Assembly: GCF_000222685.1 (NCBI RefSeq)
Contig: NZ_AFWJ01000001.1
Location: 124,001 to 188,000 of the forward strand
Direction of reading: 5' to 3'
DNA: 64,000 nucleotides
DNA from: Vibrio nigripulchritudo ATCC 27043
GTDB taxonomy: Bacteria; Pseudomonadota; Gammaproteobacteria; Enterobacterales; Vibrionaceae
This document shows, in pieces, positions 48,200 to 57,810 of this stretch. Position 1 is the first letter of the stretch. Every line of letters starts with the position of its first letter. Position numbers and translations under genes: made by a program. The notes below the pieces were generated by a model. The model was not told the DNA's origin. It was given only the letters and a program-made list of their open reading frames with translations, and did not search any database.

Positions 48200-49732
48200 A
48201 TGACTGATGCTGTTCAAAATGAAACGCAACTAGAAGCCCATTCACAAGAAGAGAATAAGCTGATTGCCGAGCGTCGCGCGAAATTGGATGAAATTCGCAA
48301 GACTTGCAACGCTAACGGTCACCCTAACGACTTCCGTCGTGACAGCTTGGCTGGCGACCTTCAGAAAGAGTTCGGTGAAAAGAGTAAAGAAGAACTGGAA
48401 GAGCTGAACCACGTAGTGGCGATCGCGGGTCGTATCATGGCGAAGCGTGGTCCTTTCCTTGTGATTCAGGAAACTTCTGGTCGTATCCAGGCTTATGCGG
48501 CGAAAGATGTTCAGAAAGAACTGAAAGCGAAATACCAAGGGTTAGACATCGGTGACATCATCGGTGTGAAAGGTGCGCTTCACAAGTCTGGTAAAGGTGA
48601 CCTTTACGTGAACATGGAAGAGTACGAGTTGCTGACCAAAGCACTGCGTCCACTTCCAGAGAAGTTCCACGGCTTGACGGATCAGGAAATGCGTTACCGT
48701 CAACGCTATGTTGACCTGATTGTGAACGAAGATTCTCGTCAGGCGTTCATCATCCGTTCTAAGCTCGTGTCTTCTATCCGTAACTTCATGAGTGGCAAAG
48801 GCTATCTGGAAGTTGAAACTCCAATGATGCACGTGATTCCTGGCGGTGCAACGGCTCGCCCGTTCATCACTCACCACAATGCGCTGGACATTGATATGTA
48901 CCTGCGTGTTGCGCCGGAGCTTTACCTTAAGCGTTTGGTTGTGGGTGGCTTTGACCGTGTATTCGAAATCAACCGCAACTTCCGTAACGAAGGTTTGTCT
49001 CCTCGTCACAACCCAGAATTCACTATGATGGAATTCTACCAAGCGTACTCAGACTACAAGGACCTAATGGACCTGACTGAAGAGATGCTAAGTACGGTAG
49101 CGCTGGATGTTCTTGGTTCAACGTCTATGCCTTACGGTGATGAAACGGTTGAATTCGGTGGTAAATACGCTCGCATGAGCATGTTTGAAGCCATCAAACA
49201 CTACAACCCAGAGCACGACGCTATTCAGAAACTGACAGAAGCGGATCTGCAAGACCGTGACTTAATGGTGTCAATTGCGAAATCTGTTCACGTAGAAGTG
49301 GAAGAGTTCTGGACGTGTGGTCAACTGCTTGAAGAGATTTTCGGTGAGACAGCCGAGCCTAAGCTGATTCAGCCAACCTTCATCACTGGCTACCCAGCAG
49401 ACATTTCTCCATTGGCTCGCCGTAGCGACGGCAACCCGTTCTTCACTGACCGTTTTGAGTTCTTTATCGGTGGTCGTGAAGTCGCAAATGGTTTCTCTGA
49501 GCTTAACGATGCTGAAGATCAGGACGCTCGTTTTAAAGCTCAGGTTGAAGCAAAAGATGCGGGTGATGATGAAGCGATGTACTACGACGAAGACTACATC
49601 ACAGCACTTGAGCATGGTCTGCCACCAACAGCAGGACAGGGAATTGGTATAGACCGATTGGCAATGTTATTCACAAACACGCATACCATTCGTGATGTAA
49701 TTCTATTCCCAGCAATGCGACCACAGCAGTAA
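48200..49732 (+). CDS. lysS: Lysyl-tRNA synthetase, class II
   Basis: 510-residue class IIb synthetase. OB-fold anticodon-binding domain (about 65-150), motif 2 in [26 protein letters not shown], motif 3 in [15 protein letters not shown]. Cotranscription with prfB is likely (33-base gap), as in E. coli. Ends before a strong terminator. Confidence 0.97.
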   Translation: MTDAVQNETQLEAHSQEENKLIAERRAKLDEIRKTCNANGHPNDFRRDSLAGDLQKEFGEKSKEELEELNHVVAIAGRIMAKRGPFLVIQETSGRIQAYAAKDVQKELKAKYQGLDIGDIIGVKGALHKSGKGDLYVNMEEYELLTKALRPLPEKFHGLTDQEMRYRQRYVDLIVNEDSRQAFIIRSKLVSSIRNFMSGKGYLEVETPMMHVIPGGATARPFITHHNALDIDMYLRVAPELYLKRLVVGGFDRVFEINRNFRNEGLSPRHNPEFTMMEFYQAYSDYKDLMDLTEEMLSTVALDVLGSTSMPYGDETVEFGGKYARMSMFEAIKHYNPEHDAIQKLTEADLQDRDLMVSIAKSVHVEVEEFWTCGQLLEEIFGETAEPKLIQPTFITGYPADISPLARRSDGNPFFTDRFEFFIGGREVANGFSELNDAEDQDARFKAQVEAKDAGDDEAMYYDEDYITALEHGLPPTAGQGIGIDRLAMLFTNTHTIRDVILFPAMRPQQ

Positions 49733-49752
49733 AAATTTTGTGTCTCAAAATT

Positions 49753-49778
49753 AAAGCCACCTTCGGGTGGCTTTTTTT
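49753..49778 (+). terminator. Terminator after lysS
   Basis: AAAGCCACC-TTCG-GGTGGCTTTTTTT. The remainder of the 49733-50041 gap is AT-rich and presumably holds the vpsR promoter; I see no gene in it. Confidence 0.93.
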
Positions 49779-50041
49779 GATCTTAATTTGAGTGCTGAAA
49801 TTTTATAAATATGTGATTTTGCTCTGCAAAACGAGCGATCTTTTCACTTTATCTTTATGTGTCTCACTATTGACAACAGTTATTGGTTAGTCTGTTCATG
49901 CTTGACTGTTTAACAATCTATACTATGTCTTAACTATGAGACGTTTTATTGTCGCAAGATTAATTCATATTTAAATCGTCAAGCACCTTAAAACCACGAT
50001 GAAGATCGTAACAACAATATAGATTGATTAAGGAAGTATTA

Positions 50042-51379
50042 ATGGGTACTCAATTCCGAATGGATTCTGTACCGGGTTCACTTGTTGTTGTTGGAGGCAC
50101 ATACGAACCTTGGCTTGCAGTGTTAGAGCAGGTAGGTTGGCGTTGCCAGCGATGTGATGACCTTCGTGAAGCACAAACATTGTTCTCAGAGATTGGTCCT
50201 TGCATTGGGATTGTTGATTTAAGCCAAGATGAGTTCAGTCTCAATGGATTGGCTAATTTGGTCAGCAGCCACAAGCAGGTTCGTTGGCTGGCATTTATTC
50301 GGGAGTCTCAACTGAGTTCCGATACCATATGTCAGTTCATAGTAAACTTTTGTATTGATTTTTTTACTGCGCCCATACCAGACGCACAATTACTCAATAC
50401 AATTGGCCACCAACTTGGAATGCTGAAACTGGAGAAAAAAGTTTGGCCGAGTTATGGTCAGACTAGTGATATGGGCATGATTGGGGAGTCAATGCCTATA
50501 AAGCGTCTGCGAGATCAGGTAAGAAGAATTGGACCTACCGATGTCAGTATTTTGATATTTGGGGAATCAGGATCAGGGAAAGAAAAAGTTGCTCAGGCAA
50601 TCCACACGACATCGGCCCGCTCAAAAGGTCCGTTTTTCAGTGTGAATTGCGGTGCGATATCTGAGCAGCGAATGGAAATGGATATTTTCGGCATTGGCAG
50701 AGGCGACGACTGGGGAGAGTCCTCACTGCTAGAGCAAGCTGATGGAGGCACAATTCTGTTCAACGATATTTTGAACATGCCGCTATCTCAACAACAGCAT
50801 TTGTTATTCTACTTACAGGAAGGAAAAGTCGAAACAAAAGAAGGGGCGAAAGAGGTTGATGTCAGGATTCTGGTTGCAAACCATTCCGACATGGAAAAAG
50901 CCCTTCTCGATGATGACTTTAACGAAGAACTTTACCACCGACTCAATGTACTGAGAATTAACGTTCCTAGTCTGAAAGAGCGCTCTGGTGATATCGCTGT
51001 ACTGGCGAATCACTACCTGAACGTGTATTCCCGTGAATACAACGCTCAGGCGCGTAGCTTCTCTGATCAGGCTCTGAGAGCATTAACTCAGCACCATTGG
51101 CCAGGAAATGTTCGTGAGTTAATGAATCAGATTAAGCGCGTTGTACTGATGTCAGATTCAGTGGTTATTGAAGAGTCACAACTCGATTTACCAAAACGTG
51201 CTGACAACCAAAGAAGTTTGCGTAGCATACGAGAGCGATCGGAGAGGGATGCTTTAGTATTGGTACTGGAATCACATGATGGTCAGGTGACGCCAGCCGC
51301 AAAAGAATTGGGTGTATCACGAGCGACAATGTATCGCTTGCTGAACAAGCACAATCTGATTTCTGAAACCAGAGCATAA
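50042..51379 (+). CDS. vpsR: VpsR-type biofilm transcriptional regulator
   Basis: 445-residue NtrC-like regulator closely resembling V. cholerae VpsR (also called CpsR or BrpR elsewhere), the c-di-GMP-responsive activator of exopolysaccharide and biofilm genes. Receiver-like domain with Asp59 (GIVDLS); AAA+ domain with Walker A GESGSGKE; C-terminal Fis-type helix-turn-helix (AAKELGVSRATMYRLLNKHN). The GAFTGA loop for sigma-54 contact is missing (FGIGRGDDWG instead) and Walker B is degenerate (GGTILFND), as expected because VpsR works with sigma-70. ATG 50042 has AAGGAAG upstream. Position right after lysS matches V. cholerae. Confidence 0.93.
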   Translation: MGTQFRMDSVPGSLVVVGGTYEPWLAVLEQVGWRCQRCDDLREAQTLFSEIGPCIGIVDLSQDEFSLNGLANLVSSHKQVRWLAFIRESQLSSDTICQFIVNFCIDFFTAPIPDAQLLNTIGHQLGMLKLEKKVWPSYGQTSDMGMIGESMPIKRLRDQVRRIGPTDVSILIFGESGSGKEKVAQAIHTTSARSKGPFFSVNCGAISEQRMEMDIFGIGRGDDWGESSLLEQADGGTILFNDILNMPLSQQQHLLFYLQEGKVETKEGAKEVDVRILVANHSDMEKALLDDDFNEELYHRLNVLRINVPSLKERSGDIAVLANHYLNVYSREYNAQARSFSDQALRALTQHHWPGNVRELMNQIKRVVLMSDSVVIEESQLDLPKRADNQRSLRSIRERSERDALVLVLESHDGQVTPAAKELGVSRATMYRLLNKHNLISETRA

Positions 51380-51408
51380 ATCCTGATTCAGATACAAAAC
51401 AAAAAGCA

Positions 51409-51438
51409 AACGCTCGCATAAACTGCGAGCGTTTTTTT
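51409..51438 (+). terminator. Terminator after vpsR
   Basis: AACGCTCGC-ATAAACT-GCGAGCGTT with T7. Confidence 0.92.
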
Positions 51439-51537
51439 ATCGTATTTGCGTTTTCTTATGAACATATATTCTATTTTATAACTGAAACTTTAAATATTAT
51501 TCCAGCGAATAAGCTTCGATCCAGTTGCATACAGATG

Positions 51538-51567
51538 TATTTGCTTTATTTATAAATAAAGCAAATA
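51538..51567. repeat. Perfect 30-bp palindrome
   Basis: Fully symmetric without spacer: the left half is TATTTGCTTTATTTA (51538-51552) and the right half its exact reverse complement. It lies 100 bases past the vpsR terminator and 101 bases before a small ORF. No T run and no loop, so not a typical terminator; it could be a protein-binding site or cruciform. Confidence 0.75.
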
Positions 51568-51667
51568 ACTGCTTGAATAATATCCTTTCGGGGTTAGAAT
51601 TTAACCGTGACAGCAAGTCACACCAAATCACTTCTATTTTGGATTAAGTAACTCAGGGAGGCACAAA

Positions 51668-51766
51668 ATGCTAATCATTTTCAAAGCACAGCAAATTTGT
51701 GTCGCCACCGATATGGGCAATACCACCAACGTTCGTGGTAGTGAACTGCCTACATCTGATAGTTAA
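51668..51766 (+). CDS. Small ORF (32 aa) ahead of the DUF1127-like gene
   Basis: A 32-codon ORF beginning MLIIFKAQQICVATDMG with a very good ribosome-binding site (CAGGGAGGCACAAA-ATG). I recognise no family. It lies 115 bases before the DUF1127-like gene in the same direction, with an RNA-like fold between, so it could be a small protein or a leader peptide. It has no striking run of one amino acid as attenuation leaders usually do. Confidence 0.55.
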   Translation: MLIIFKAQQICVATDMGNTTNVRGSELPTSDS

Positions 51767-51782
51767 TTAATCCGTAACCTTT

Positions 51783-51863
51783 CAGGCTGCGGGTAAGCGG
51801 TCTGACTGGGAAAGTCTCTTTTATTGAATCCTGTTCTTCCGATCGCTTTATCCAGCCTGTTTT
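51783..51863 (+). promoter_or_regulatory. Predicted stem-loop between the small ORF and DUF1127-like gene
   Basis: CAGGCTG (51783-51789) with GGTAAGCG nearby can pair with CGCTTTATC-CAGCCTG (51844-51859), enclosing a smaller GACT/AGTC hairpin at about 51803. The outer stem is followed by TTTT. It could act as a weak or conditional terminator. Confidence 0.4.
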
Positions 51864-51881
51864 ACAATCTGGAGAAAAGTT

Positions 51882-52133
51882 ATGCGTCACTCAATTTACA
51901 TTCAACTAGCCACTTTATTAGTTAAAGCCGATATCAAACGCGAAGAGCGAGCCTGGAAACGTCGTGTTGCGAGAGCACAGCAAAACATTCCATGGCACAA
52001 CGCCCACCTGTTGCAAGATATTGGTCTTGACCCAGACGGTCGTCTAGTGGGTGCGAATGAGCAACCTTCAGCTACAGCAGAACGTCGTGTTCGTCATCTT
52101 CGCCGACTAATACGAACGCGAATTCCAACGTAG
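51882..52133 (+). CDS. DUF1127-like small basic protein
   Basis: 83 residues, strongly basic, with a central AHLLQDIGLDPDGR segment that resembles the L-x-DIGL core of DUF1127 proteins. The flanks are arginine-rich (ERAWKRRVARAQ, RRVRHLRRLIRTR). Some DUF1127 proteins bind RNA or influence phosphate, carbon or stress responses in other bacteria; no role can be assigned here. CTGGAG precedes the ATG. Followed by a strong hairpin. Confidence 0.68.
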   Translation: MRHSIYIQLATLLVKADIKREERAWKRRVARAQQNIPWHNAHLLQDIGLDPDGRLVGANEQPSATAERRVRHLRRLIRTRIPT

Positions 52134-52137
52134 TAAA

Positions 52138-52168
52138 AGGGGCTAAGCAGGTAGTCTGCTTAGCCCCT
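52138..52168. terminator. Hairpin terminator between DUF1127-like gene and tas
   Basis: AGGGGCTAAGCAG-GTAGT-CTGCTTAGCCCCT, 13-bp perfect stem between convergent genes; the flanking T/A run is imperfect. Confidence 0.8.
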
Positions 52169-52191
52169 CCAATCAAAAAATTTCCTGTCAA

Positions 52192-53226
52192 TCAGGGACA
52201 AGGGTTGGAGTATTGCACTCCAATCTCTTGTAGAGAGTTCAGCAACTCTTCTGACAAATTCACGTCCAAGCTGTCAATGTTACTCTTCAACTGATCCATA
52301 GTCGTTGCTCCAATGATGTTGGAAGCAACAAATGGACGCTGATTTACAAACGCTAATGCCATCTGAGCCGGATCTAGCCCATGTTCTCGGGCAAGATTGA
52401 CATAAGCTTCCGTTGCTTTGATGCCATTGGGGGTAAAGTATCGAACGAAGCGTTCAAACAGAGTACAACGTGCTCCATCTGGACGGGCATCATTTAGGTA
52501 CTTTCCACTTAACACACCGAATGCAAGAGGTGAATACGCCAGTAACTCGACGCCTTCGTGGTGAGCAATTTCAGACAGCCCAACTTCGAAAGTTCGATTC
52601 AACAGGTTGTAAGGATTCTGTATAGAAACCGCTCTTGGTAATCCATGCTTTTCGGCTAGCCTTAGATAACTCATGACTCCCCAGGGCGTCTCATTCGAAA
52701 GCCCGATATAGCGAACTTTCCCTTGCTTAACAATGTCTGCAAGCGCTTCGAGAGTTTCCAGTATCGGTGTATCGTGTTGCTCTTCCGGATAAGGGTAATT
52801 GAGTTGACCGAAGCAGTTGGTCTGGCGCTCTGGCCAGTGGATTTGATAGAGATCGATGTAGTCTGTTTTTAGTCGGCGCAAACTGTCATCGACGGCTTGG
52901 TGAATGTTACGCCAGTCTAACGCCATATTGTCCCTGATGTAAGGAATGCCGCGCGGTCCTGCTACCTTTGTCGCGAGCACTATTTTTTCGCGTTTACCGG
53001 ATTTTTCAAGCCAGTTCCCAATGTATTCTTCTGTTCTTCCTTGCGTCTCTTCTTTGGGAGGAACTGGGTACATTTCTGCGGTATCAATAAAGTTGATGCC
53101 TCTTTCCAAGGCGTAATCAAGTTGAGAGAAAGCTTCAGCCTCGGTGTTCTGTTCACCAAAGGTCATGGTTCCTAAACACAACGGACTGATTTCAAGAGTT
53201 GAATGCGGTAACTTCCTTAATTGCAT
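52192..53226 (-). CDS. tas: Aldo/keto reductase Tas
   Basis: NADP(H)-dependent aldo/keto reductase of 344 residues similar to E. coli Tas (LPHSTLEISPLCLGTMTFGEQN, INFIDTAEMYPVPP). The catalytic tetrad is recognisable: Asp in FIDTAEMY with its Tyr, Lys in VLATKV, His in YQIHWP. Physiological substrate unknown. ATG 53226 chosen for GAGGAAT six bases upstream; an in-frame upstream start adds eight residues. Confidence 0.92.
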   Translation of the reverse strand: MQLRKLPHSTLEISPLCLGTMTFGEQNTEAEAFSQLDYALERGINFIDTAEMYPVPPKEETQGRTEEYIGNWLEKSGKREKIVLATKVAGPRGIPYIRDNMALDWRNIHQAVDDSLRRLKTDYIDLYQIHWPERQTNCFGQLNYPYPEEQHDTPILETLEALADIVKQGKVRYIGLSNETPWGVMSYLRLAEKHGLPRAVSIQNPYNLLNRTFEVGLSEIAHHEGVELLAYSPLAFGVLSGKYLNDARPDGARCTLFERFVRYFTPNGIKATEAYVNLAREHGLDPAQMALAFVNQRPFVASNIIGATTMDQLKSNIDSLDVNLSEELLNSLQEIGVQYSNPCP

Positions 53227-53384
53227 AAACATTCCTCGTTTTTCTTCCACTATAAACTGATTGTTATGGCAGCGGTCAAGTAAAAACTAATAATGACTTA
53301 TTTAACAATAACTCAGTTGTTGACTATGCTTTACAAACCCCATAACAAAAATGCATGGCTCGAATGCCAGCCAAGGAAGGGAAA

Positions 53385-53690
53385 ATGCAAAGAGAACAAC
53401 TGAATCACTGGGTGCACGCAAAGCATATTGAACAAGGTAAAGAGCCCAAAATATTCGTCATCAGTTGTGCAAACCTATCCAGTTATTTGCTTGCTGTGGA
53501 ATACAAACACAAGCTTGAACCCATTAAAGGTAAAAATGAACCCTTGCACTTTGATTCACTGGAGCTGGTGAAAGCTGCATTACATAAAATGGGTGTTCAT
53601 ACTGCCTATCTAAGATTACACAACGTTTACGATGAATGTGGTGAGACTGGTGCTGCTCCATATCATGATATCGAGCTGTCTATCCATTAG
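53385..53690 (+). CDS. Hypothetical protein, DUF6482-like
   Basis: 101-residue soluble protein, starting MQREQLNHWVHAKHIEQG, with no signal peptide. The core (PKIFVISCANLSSYLLAVEY, LELVKAALHKMGV, YHDIELSIH) looks like a small alpha/beta fold; it resembles the DUF6482 family by memory only. I chose the ATG at 53385 with GGAAGGGA upstream rather than an in-frame start ten codons earlier. Convergent with mutH. Confidence 0.62.
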   Translation: MQREQLNHWVHAKHIEQGKEPKIFVISCANLSSYLLAVEYKHKLEPIKGKNEPLHFDSLELVKAALHKMGVHTAYLRLHNVYDECGETGAAPYHDIELSIH

Positions 53691-53729
53691 GTGTTTCTGA
53701 AGATGTCGGCGAGACAATGGCGACGGATG

Positions 53730-54398
53730 TTATTGATCAAAAAATTGTTCGAGGATCTTTTGGGTGAAATTTTTCTTGAGATAAAAACCTCGAGGGAGCG
53801 TCATGATAGGCGTGCCATCGCTGCCGTAGGCTTCAGTTAAAGCACGGCTATTGGCTGCTTTGGGGCGAAGTTGCAACGCCTGACCGTGGCGGGCGGTGAT
53901 TTGTTCAACTTTTCCAAGCACAATAAACTCCATGAGTTCTTCCCAGTCGTGCCTTAAGATCTTCTCTTCTTCTTCAGTGGGTGACCACAAAACCGGGCAA
54001 CCGACATGTCTGTCGCCGACTGGCAATTCTCTCTCTCCTTCGACAGGGATCCAGAGAACACGAGAAAGCTTTTGTCTGATATGGCTATGTTCCCATGTTA
54101 GCCCCTGCACACCGATAAGTGGAGCGACAGAAACAAAAGTGGTTTCAAGAGGAGTACCTTTATGGCTAATTGGGATACTTTTGAGCTCAATACCAAGATC
54201 AACAAAATCCTGTTGTGGCTTGCTACCGGCACTTGCGCCTAAATGCCATTCCAGTAACTGACCAACCCAACCTTTGTCGCGCCTTAAGTTTTCAGGAACA
54301 TCCATATTGGCTTCTTCCGCTAGCTCAGAAAGTGTATAGCCGGCTATGGATAACGCTCTTTCATAGAGCTCTTGTTCTGATGTTGGAGTCGGTTTCAT
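53730..54398 (-). CDS. mutH: DNA mismatch repair endonuclease MutH
   Basis: 222-residue endonuclease that nicks the unmethylated strand at hemimethylated GATC sites during mismatch repair. Catalytic Asp, Glu and Lys are in [14 protein letters not shown], and the C-terminal [18 protein letters not shown] segment is conserved. Its presence implies Dam methylation. Divergent from rppH across 630 bases. Confidence 0.96.
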   Translation of the reverse strand: MKPTPTSEQELYERALSIAGYTLSELAEEANMDVPENLRRDKGWVGQLLEWHLGASAGSKPQQDFVDLGIELKSIPISHKGTPLETTFVSVAPLIGVQGLTWEHSHIRQKLSRVLWIPVEGERELPVGDRHVGCPVLWSPTEEEEKILRHDWEELMEFIVLGKVEQITARHGQALQLRPKAANSRALTEAYGSDGTPIMTLPRGFYLKKNFTQKILEQFFDQ

Positions 54399-54511
54399 GG
54401 AGGGGTTATTCAGTTAAAAAACGCATGTTATCACATCTGTCAGAAGATAATCCTGAGTGAATGGGTTGATCATTTAAAAAGCACTTCGGATTCCAAGGAT
54501 CTTTTAATAAC

Positions 54512-54991
54512 TTATCCACAGAAAAAATAGAAAACTCGCCAAAGCTAAAACAACTGGATCTATATTCAGGGGTTTTGTAGAACGTATTTGTTACGTTCTG
54601 GCTACATTTAGTCAGTTTTTGACCGCTTGATGTGGATAAAGGCTTGTATGGTTGATCTTTAACCGATCTGTATTTGAATAACATTTTCGTTAATCATTAA
54701 AGATAATATTAGGTGTGTATTTTATTTAACTTTTTGTTTTTATTTTATTTTATTTTGATCTGAATACTCGATTCTTGTAGTGGTACGCAGTAAGTAGATC
54801 AGGTTTTTCCCATTGTGTTCGGTTTCTTCACACACTTATTCACAGAAAAGGTGAATAAATGTGGCGCTGGTCTCATTATTGTGTTGATAACTTAGGTTTT
54901 GATGAAAAGTTATCCAGTGCTGGCGTTGTCGCACAGAAAAAAACGCATTATGCGACATGTAAGTTTGCCCAAGTTGGGGATATGTGGAAAA
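54512..54991. promoter_or_regulatory. Cluster of DnaA-box sequences between mutH and rppH
   Basis: Two perfect DnaA boxes, TTATCCACA at 54512 and its reverse complement TGTGGATAA at 54631. Three one-mismatch boxes follow: TTATTCACA at 54836, TGTTGATAA (reverse) at 54882 and TGTGGAAAA (reverse) at 54983. A weaker TTATCCAGT lies at 54910. The 54836 box also forms an 8-bp inverted repeat with GTGAATAA. The rest of the 54399-55028 gap is AT-rich, and I see no credible gene in it. Confidence 0.65.
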
Positions 54992-55028
54992 ATCACACTT
55001 AACAGAGATTTATATTAGAGGTTAGCCA

Positions 55029-55547
55029 GTGATCGATGGCGATGGTTACCGCTTAAATGTGGGAATTGTAATTTGTAACAACCATGGTCAGGTATTCTGG
55101 GCAAAACGATACGGGCAGCATTCATGGCAATTTCCTCAAGGGGGAATCGATGATGGCGAAACACCCGAAGAGGCAATGTTTCGTGAGCTGTATGAAGAAG
55201 TAGGTTTGACTCAAAAAGACGTAAAAGTCGTCGCGACCAGTCGTCATTGGTTACGCTATAAGCTACCCAAACGGCTGGTACGATGGGATTCAAAACCAGT
55301 TTGTATCGGACAAAAACAGAAATGGTTCCTGCTGCGTTTAGACTGCGATGAGTCTAAAATCAATATGCAACGTGGCAATACCCCTGAATTTGATGGTTGG
55401 AGATGGGTAAGTTATTGGTACCCCGTAAGACAGGTTGTTTCGTTTAAACGTGACGTTTATCGACGAGCGATGAAAGAGTTTGCCACGTTGGCGATGCCGT
55501 TTAGAGAGCGGAAAGTAAAAGGTAAGCGAAAGAATCGAAGAGGATAG
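55029..55547 (+). CDS. rppH: RNA pyrophosphohydrolase RppH
   Basis: Nudix hydrolase of 172 residues removing pyrophosphate from 5' triphosphate RNA ends, starting RNase E-dependent decay. The Nudix box is [23 protein letters not shown] (about residues 37-59). GTG start with GAGGTTAG upstream. First gene of a tight co-directional run: ptsP begins five bases after its stop. Confidence 0.96.
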   Translation: MIDGDGYRLNVGIVICNNHGQVFWAKRYGQHSWQFPQGGIDDGETPEEAMFRELYEEVGLTQKDVKVVATSRHWLRYKLPKRLVRWDSKPVCIGQKQKWFLLRLDCDESKINMQRGNTPEFDGWRWVSYWYPVRQVVSFKRDVYRRAMKEFATLAMPFRERKVKGKRKNRRG

Positions 55548-55552
55548 ATTAA

Positions 55553-57802
55553 ATGCTCACTCAGCTGCGGGATATAGTTGAACAGGTTTCCAGAGTTGAA
55601 CACATTCATGAGGCATTAGATGTCTTGGTCAACGAAACTTGTCATGCCATGCAAACTGAGTGTTGTACCGTCTATTTTGCAAACGATGAATTATCCCGCC
55701 TTGAATTGATGGCGACCAAAGGTCTGAAATTTGAAGGGGACGAAATCCACATTGGTTATCATGAAGGGCTCGTGGGCTTAGTTCGAAGAACTGCTGAGCC
55801 CCTTAACCTTGCAGAAGTATCTACTCATCCTAGCTTTAAGTTCTTTCCTCAATTGGGTGAGGGCATTTATCACTCCTTCTTAGGTGCCCCTATTATTCAT
55901 CGAAAACAAGTGCTCGGCGTATTGGTTATTCAGCAAAAATCGCCTCGGCTGTTTTCGGAAATGGAAGAATCATTTCTCGTCACTTTGTCCGCTCAGCTTG
56001 CGGTGATCATTGCCCATGCTCAAGCGCAAGGTCACTGGCTTCTGAATGATGCCAACAGCCAGAAATTAAGTGGAATTGCGGCGTCACCCGGTGTTGCAGT
56101 CGGCGAATTCTGGTGGGACGACACGCAACCCAAACTTTCAGACGTTTACCCGGCCAGTACTCTTGATGTTGAGCAGGAGCAAGAATGGCTCGCACTGGCG
56201 ATGGAAAGCGCAAAAGCAGACTTTCGCCGTTTAAGGAAGAAACTGGACAACGATATCAACAAAGATACGTTGGCAATATTCGATCTCTTCACCCATTTAT
56301 TGAACGACCCCATGCTGCGAAACGATCTGAAAGAGCAGATCCAGAAGGGGGATCGTGCCGACTGGGCTTTGCGTCAGGTCGTAGAAACCTATTCAAACCG
56401 GTTTGCTCAGATGTCGGACGTGTACTTGCGAGAGCGAGCTCAAGACATTCGTGAATTGGGGCAGCGACTGCTTTATTTTTTGCATACCAGTGAAGTGGGG
56501 GAGCTTGAGCTCAACCAACCCGTCATTTTGGTTGTCAATGAACTTACGGCATCTACGCTCGCTAGCCTACCCAAAGACAAGTTACTTGCTGTGATATCTA
56601 TTGAGGGAGCGGCAAACTCGCACGCAGCGATTTTGTCTCGTGCACTGGGTATCCCTGCCATAATGGGGGCCAACGTCACTCCGCAAAACCTCAATGGTAA
56701 AGAGGGGATTGTAGATGGTTACAGCGGTGAAATTTTCGTTGAGCCACCAGCGCAGTTATTGAAAGAGTATCGCTCGCTGAGAGATGAAGAATTCGAACTC
56801 TCAAAAATGGTGGAGAAAGAACTTCATCAAGAAGCGAAAACTCAGGATGACTGTAAAGTTGACGTGCTTCTTAATGCGGGTTTGAGTGCTGATACCAACA
56901 TTTCTGTCAATCAGGGAGTTAATGGTGTCGGGCTTTATCGAACGGAAATCTCTTTTTTACTTCAACATCGTTTTCCTTCTGAAGAAGAACAACACCAGCA
57001 ATATCGTCGAGTGCTCGAAACGTATCCGAACAAACCCGTAGTCATGCGGACGTTGGATGTCGGTGGCGACAAACCTTTACCTTACCTTCCTATTGAGGAA
57101 GACAACCCTTTTCTGGGTTGGCGTGGAATACGCTTTACTCTGGACCATCCTGATATTTTCCTTATCCAGCTTCGTGCCATGCTCAAAGCGAGTGATGGCC
57201 TGAACAATCTCAACATTTTATTACCCATGTTATCTGGCAACCAAGAGCTGGATGACGCACTTGCTCTGATCCAACAAGCCTATGACGAGGTGTCGCAAAG
57301 TCACAAAAATGTGTGCAAACCTCGTGTAGGCGTTATGTTAGAAGTCCCTTCCATGCTCTATTTACTGTCATTTATGGCAGATAAAATAGACTTCGTTTCG
57401 GTTGGAACCAATGACTTAACCCAATATCTTCTTGCTGTAGACCGTAACAACGCACGTGTGTCTGGCGTATATGAATCGGTGCATCCAGCCGTGATACAAG
57501 CTCTGGCACAAATCGAAAAAACGTGTCGGGCTCATAAACTCCCGGTGAGCATTTGCGGCGAGTTGGCGGGCGACCCTATTGGGGCTTTACTATTGGTTGG
57601 ATTAGGGTATCGTTCTCTGAGCATGAATACCGCCAACGTAGCCAGAGTGAAATATTTGCTTCGCCAGTCCTCAGTGAAGGACCTAGAGCAATTAGCTCTG
57701 AGTGCACTTGCTCAGCCGTACGGGCAGGCGATTTACGATCAGGTATTTGATTACTTAGAACAACGAAATCTCGCAGGATTTGTCCGGGCGGGTAATAAAT
57801 AG
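55553..57802 (+). CDS. ptsP: PTS-Ntr enzyme I (PtsP)
   Basis: 749 residues (748 in E. coli). An N-terminal GAF domain (about 18-150) senses nitrogen status through glutamine and 2-oxoglutarate in E. coli. A PEP-utilising enzyme I module follows, with phospho-His in GAANSHAAILSRALGIP and the PEP-binding RTLDVGGDKPLPYLP and ISICGELAGDP-type segments. It starts the PtsP-NPr-EIIANtr phosphorelay. Eight bases before the TSUP gene. Confidence 0.96.
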   Translation: MLTQLRDIVEQVSRVEHIHEALDVLVNETCHAMQTECCTVYFANDELSRLELMATKGLKFEGDEIHIGYHEGLVGLVRRTAEPLNLAEVSTHPSFKFFPQLGEGIYHSFLGAPIIHRKQVLGVLVIQQKSPRLFSEMEESFLVTLSAQLAVIIAHAQAQGHWLLNDANSQKLSGIAASPGVAVGEFWWDDTQPKLSDVYPASTLDVEQEQEWLALAMESAKADFRRLRKKLDNDINKDTLAIFDLFTHLLNDPMLRNDLKEQIQKGDRADWALRQVVETYSNRFAQMSDVYLRERAQDIRELGQRLLYFLHTSEVGELELNQPVILVVNELTASTLASLPKDKLLAVISIEGAANSHAAILSRALGIPAIMGANVTPQNLNGKEGIVDGYSGEIFVEPPAQLLKEYRSLRDEEFELSKMVEKELHQEAKTQDDCKVDVLLNAGLSADTNISVNQGVNGVGLYRTEISFLLQHRFPSEEEQHQQYRRVLETYPNKPVVMRTLDVGGDKPLPYLPIEEDNPFLGWRGIRFTLDHPDIFLIQLRAMLKASDGLNNLNILLPMLSGNQELDDALALIQQAYDEVSQSHKNVCKPRVGVMLEVPSMLYLLSFMADKIDFVSVGTNDLTQYLLAVDRNNARVSGVYESVHPAVIQALAQIEKTCRAHKLPVSICGELAGDPIGALLLVGLGYRSLSMNTANVARVKYLLRQSSVKDLEQLALSALAQPYGQAIYDQVFDYLEQRNLAGFVRAGNK

Positions 57803-57810
57803 AGGTAAAC

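Noticed and set aside
48180-48200. Lysine riboswitch or T-box before lysS
   Set aside because: Only 33 bases separate prfB and lysS, too short for either element.
54406-54684. 92-codon minus-strand ORF upstream of mutH
   Set aside because: No ribosome-binding site, Lys/Ser-rich low-complexity translation, and it overlaps the DnaA-box region and the mutH start; probably chance.
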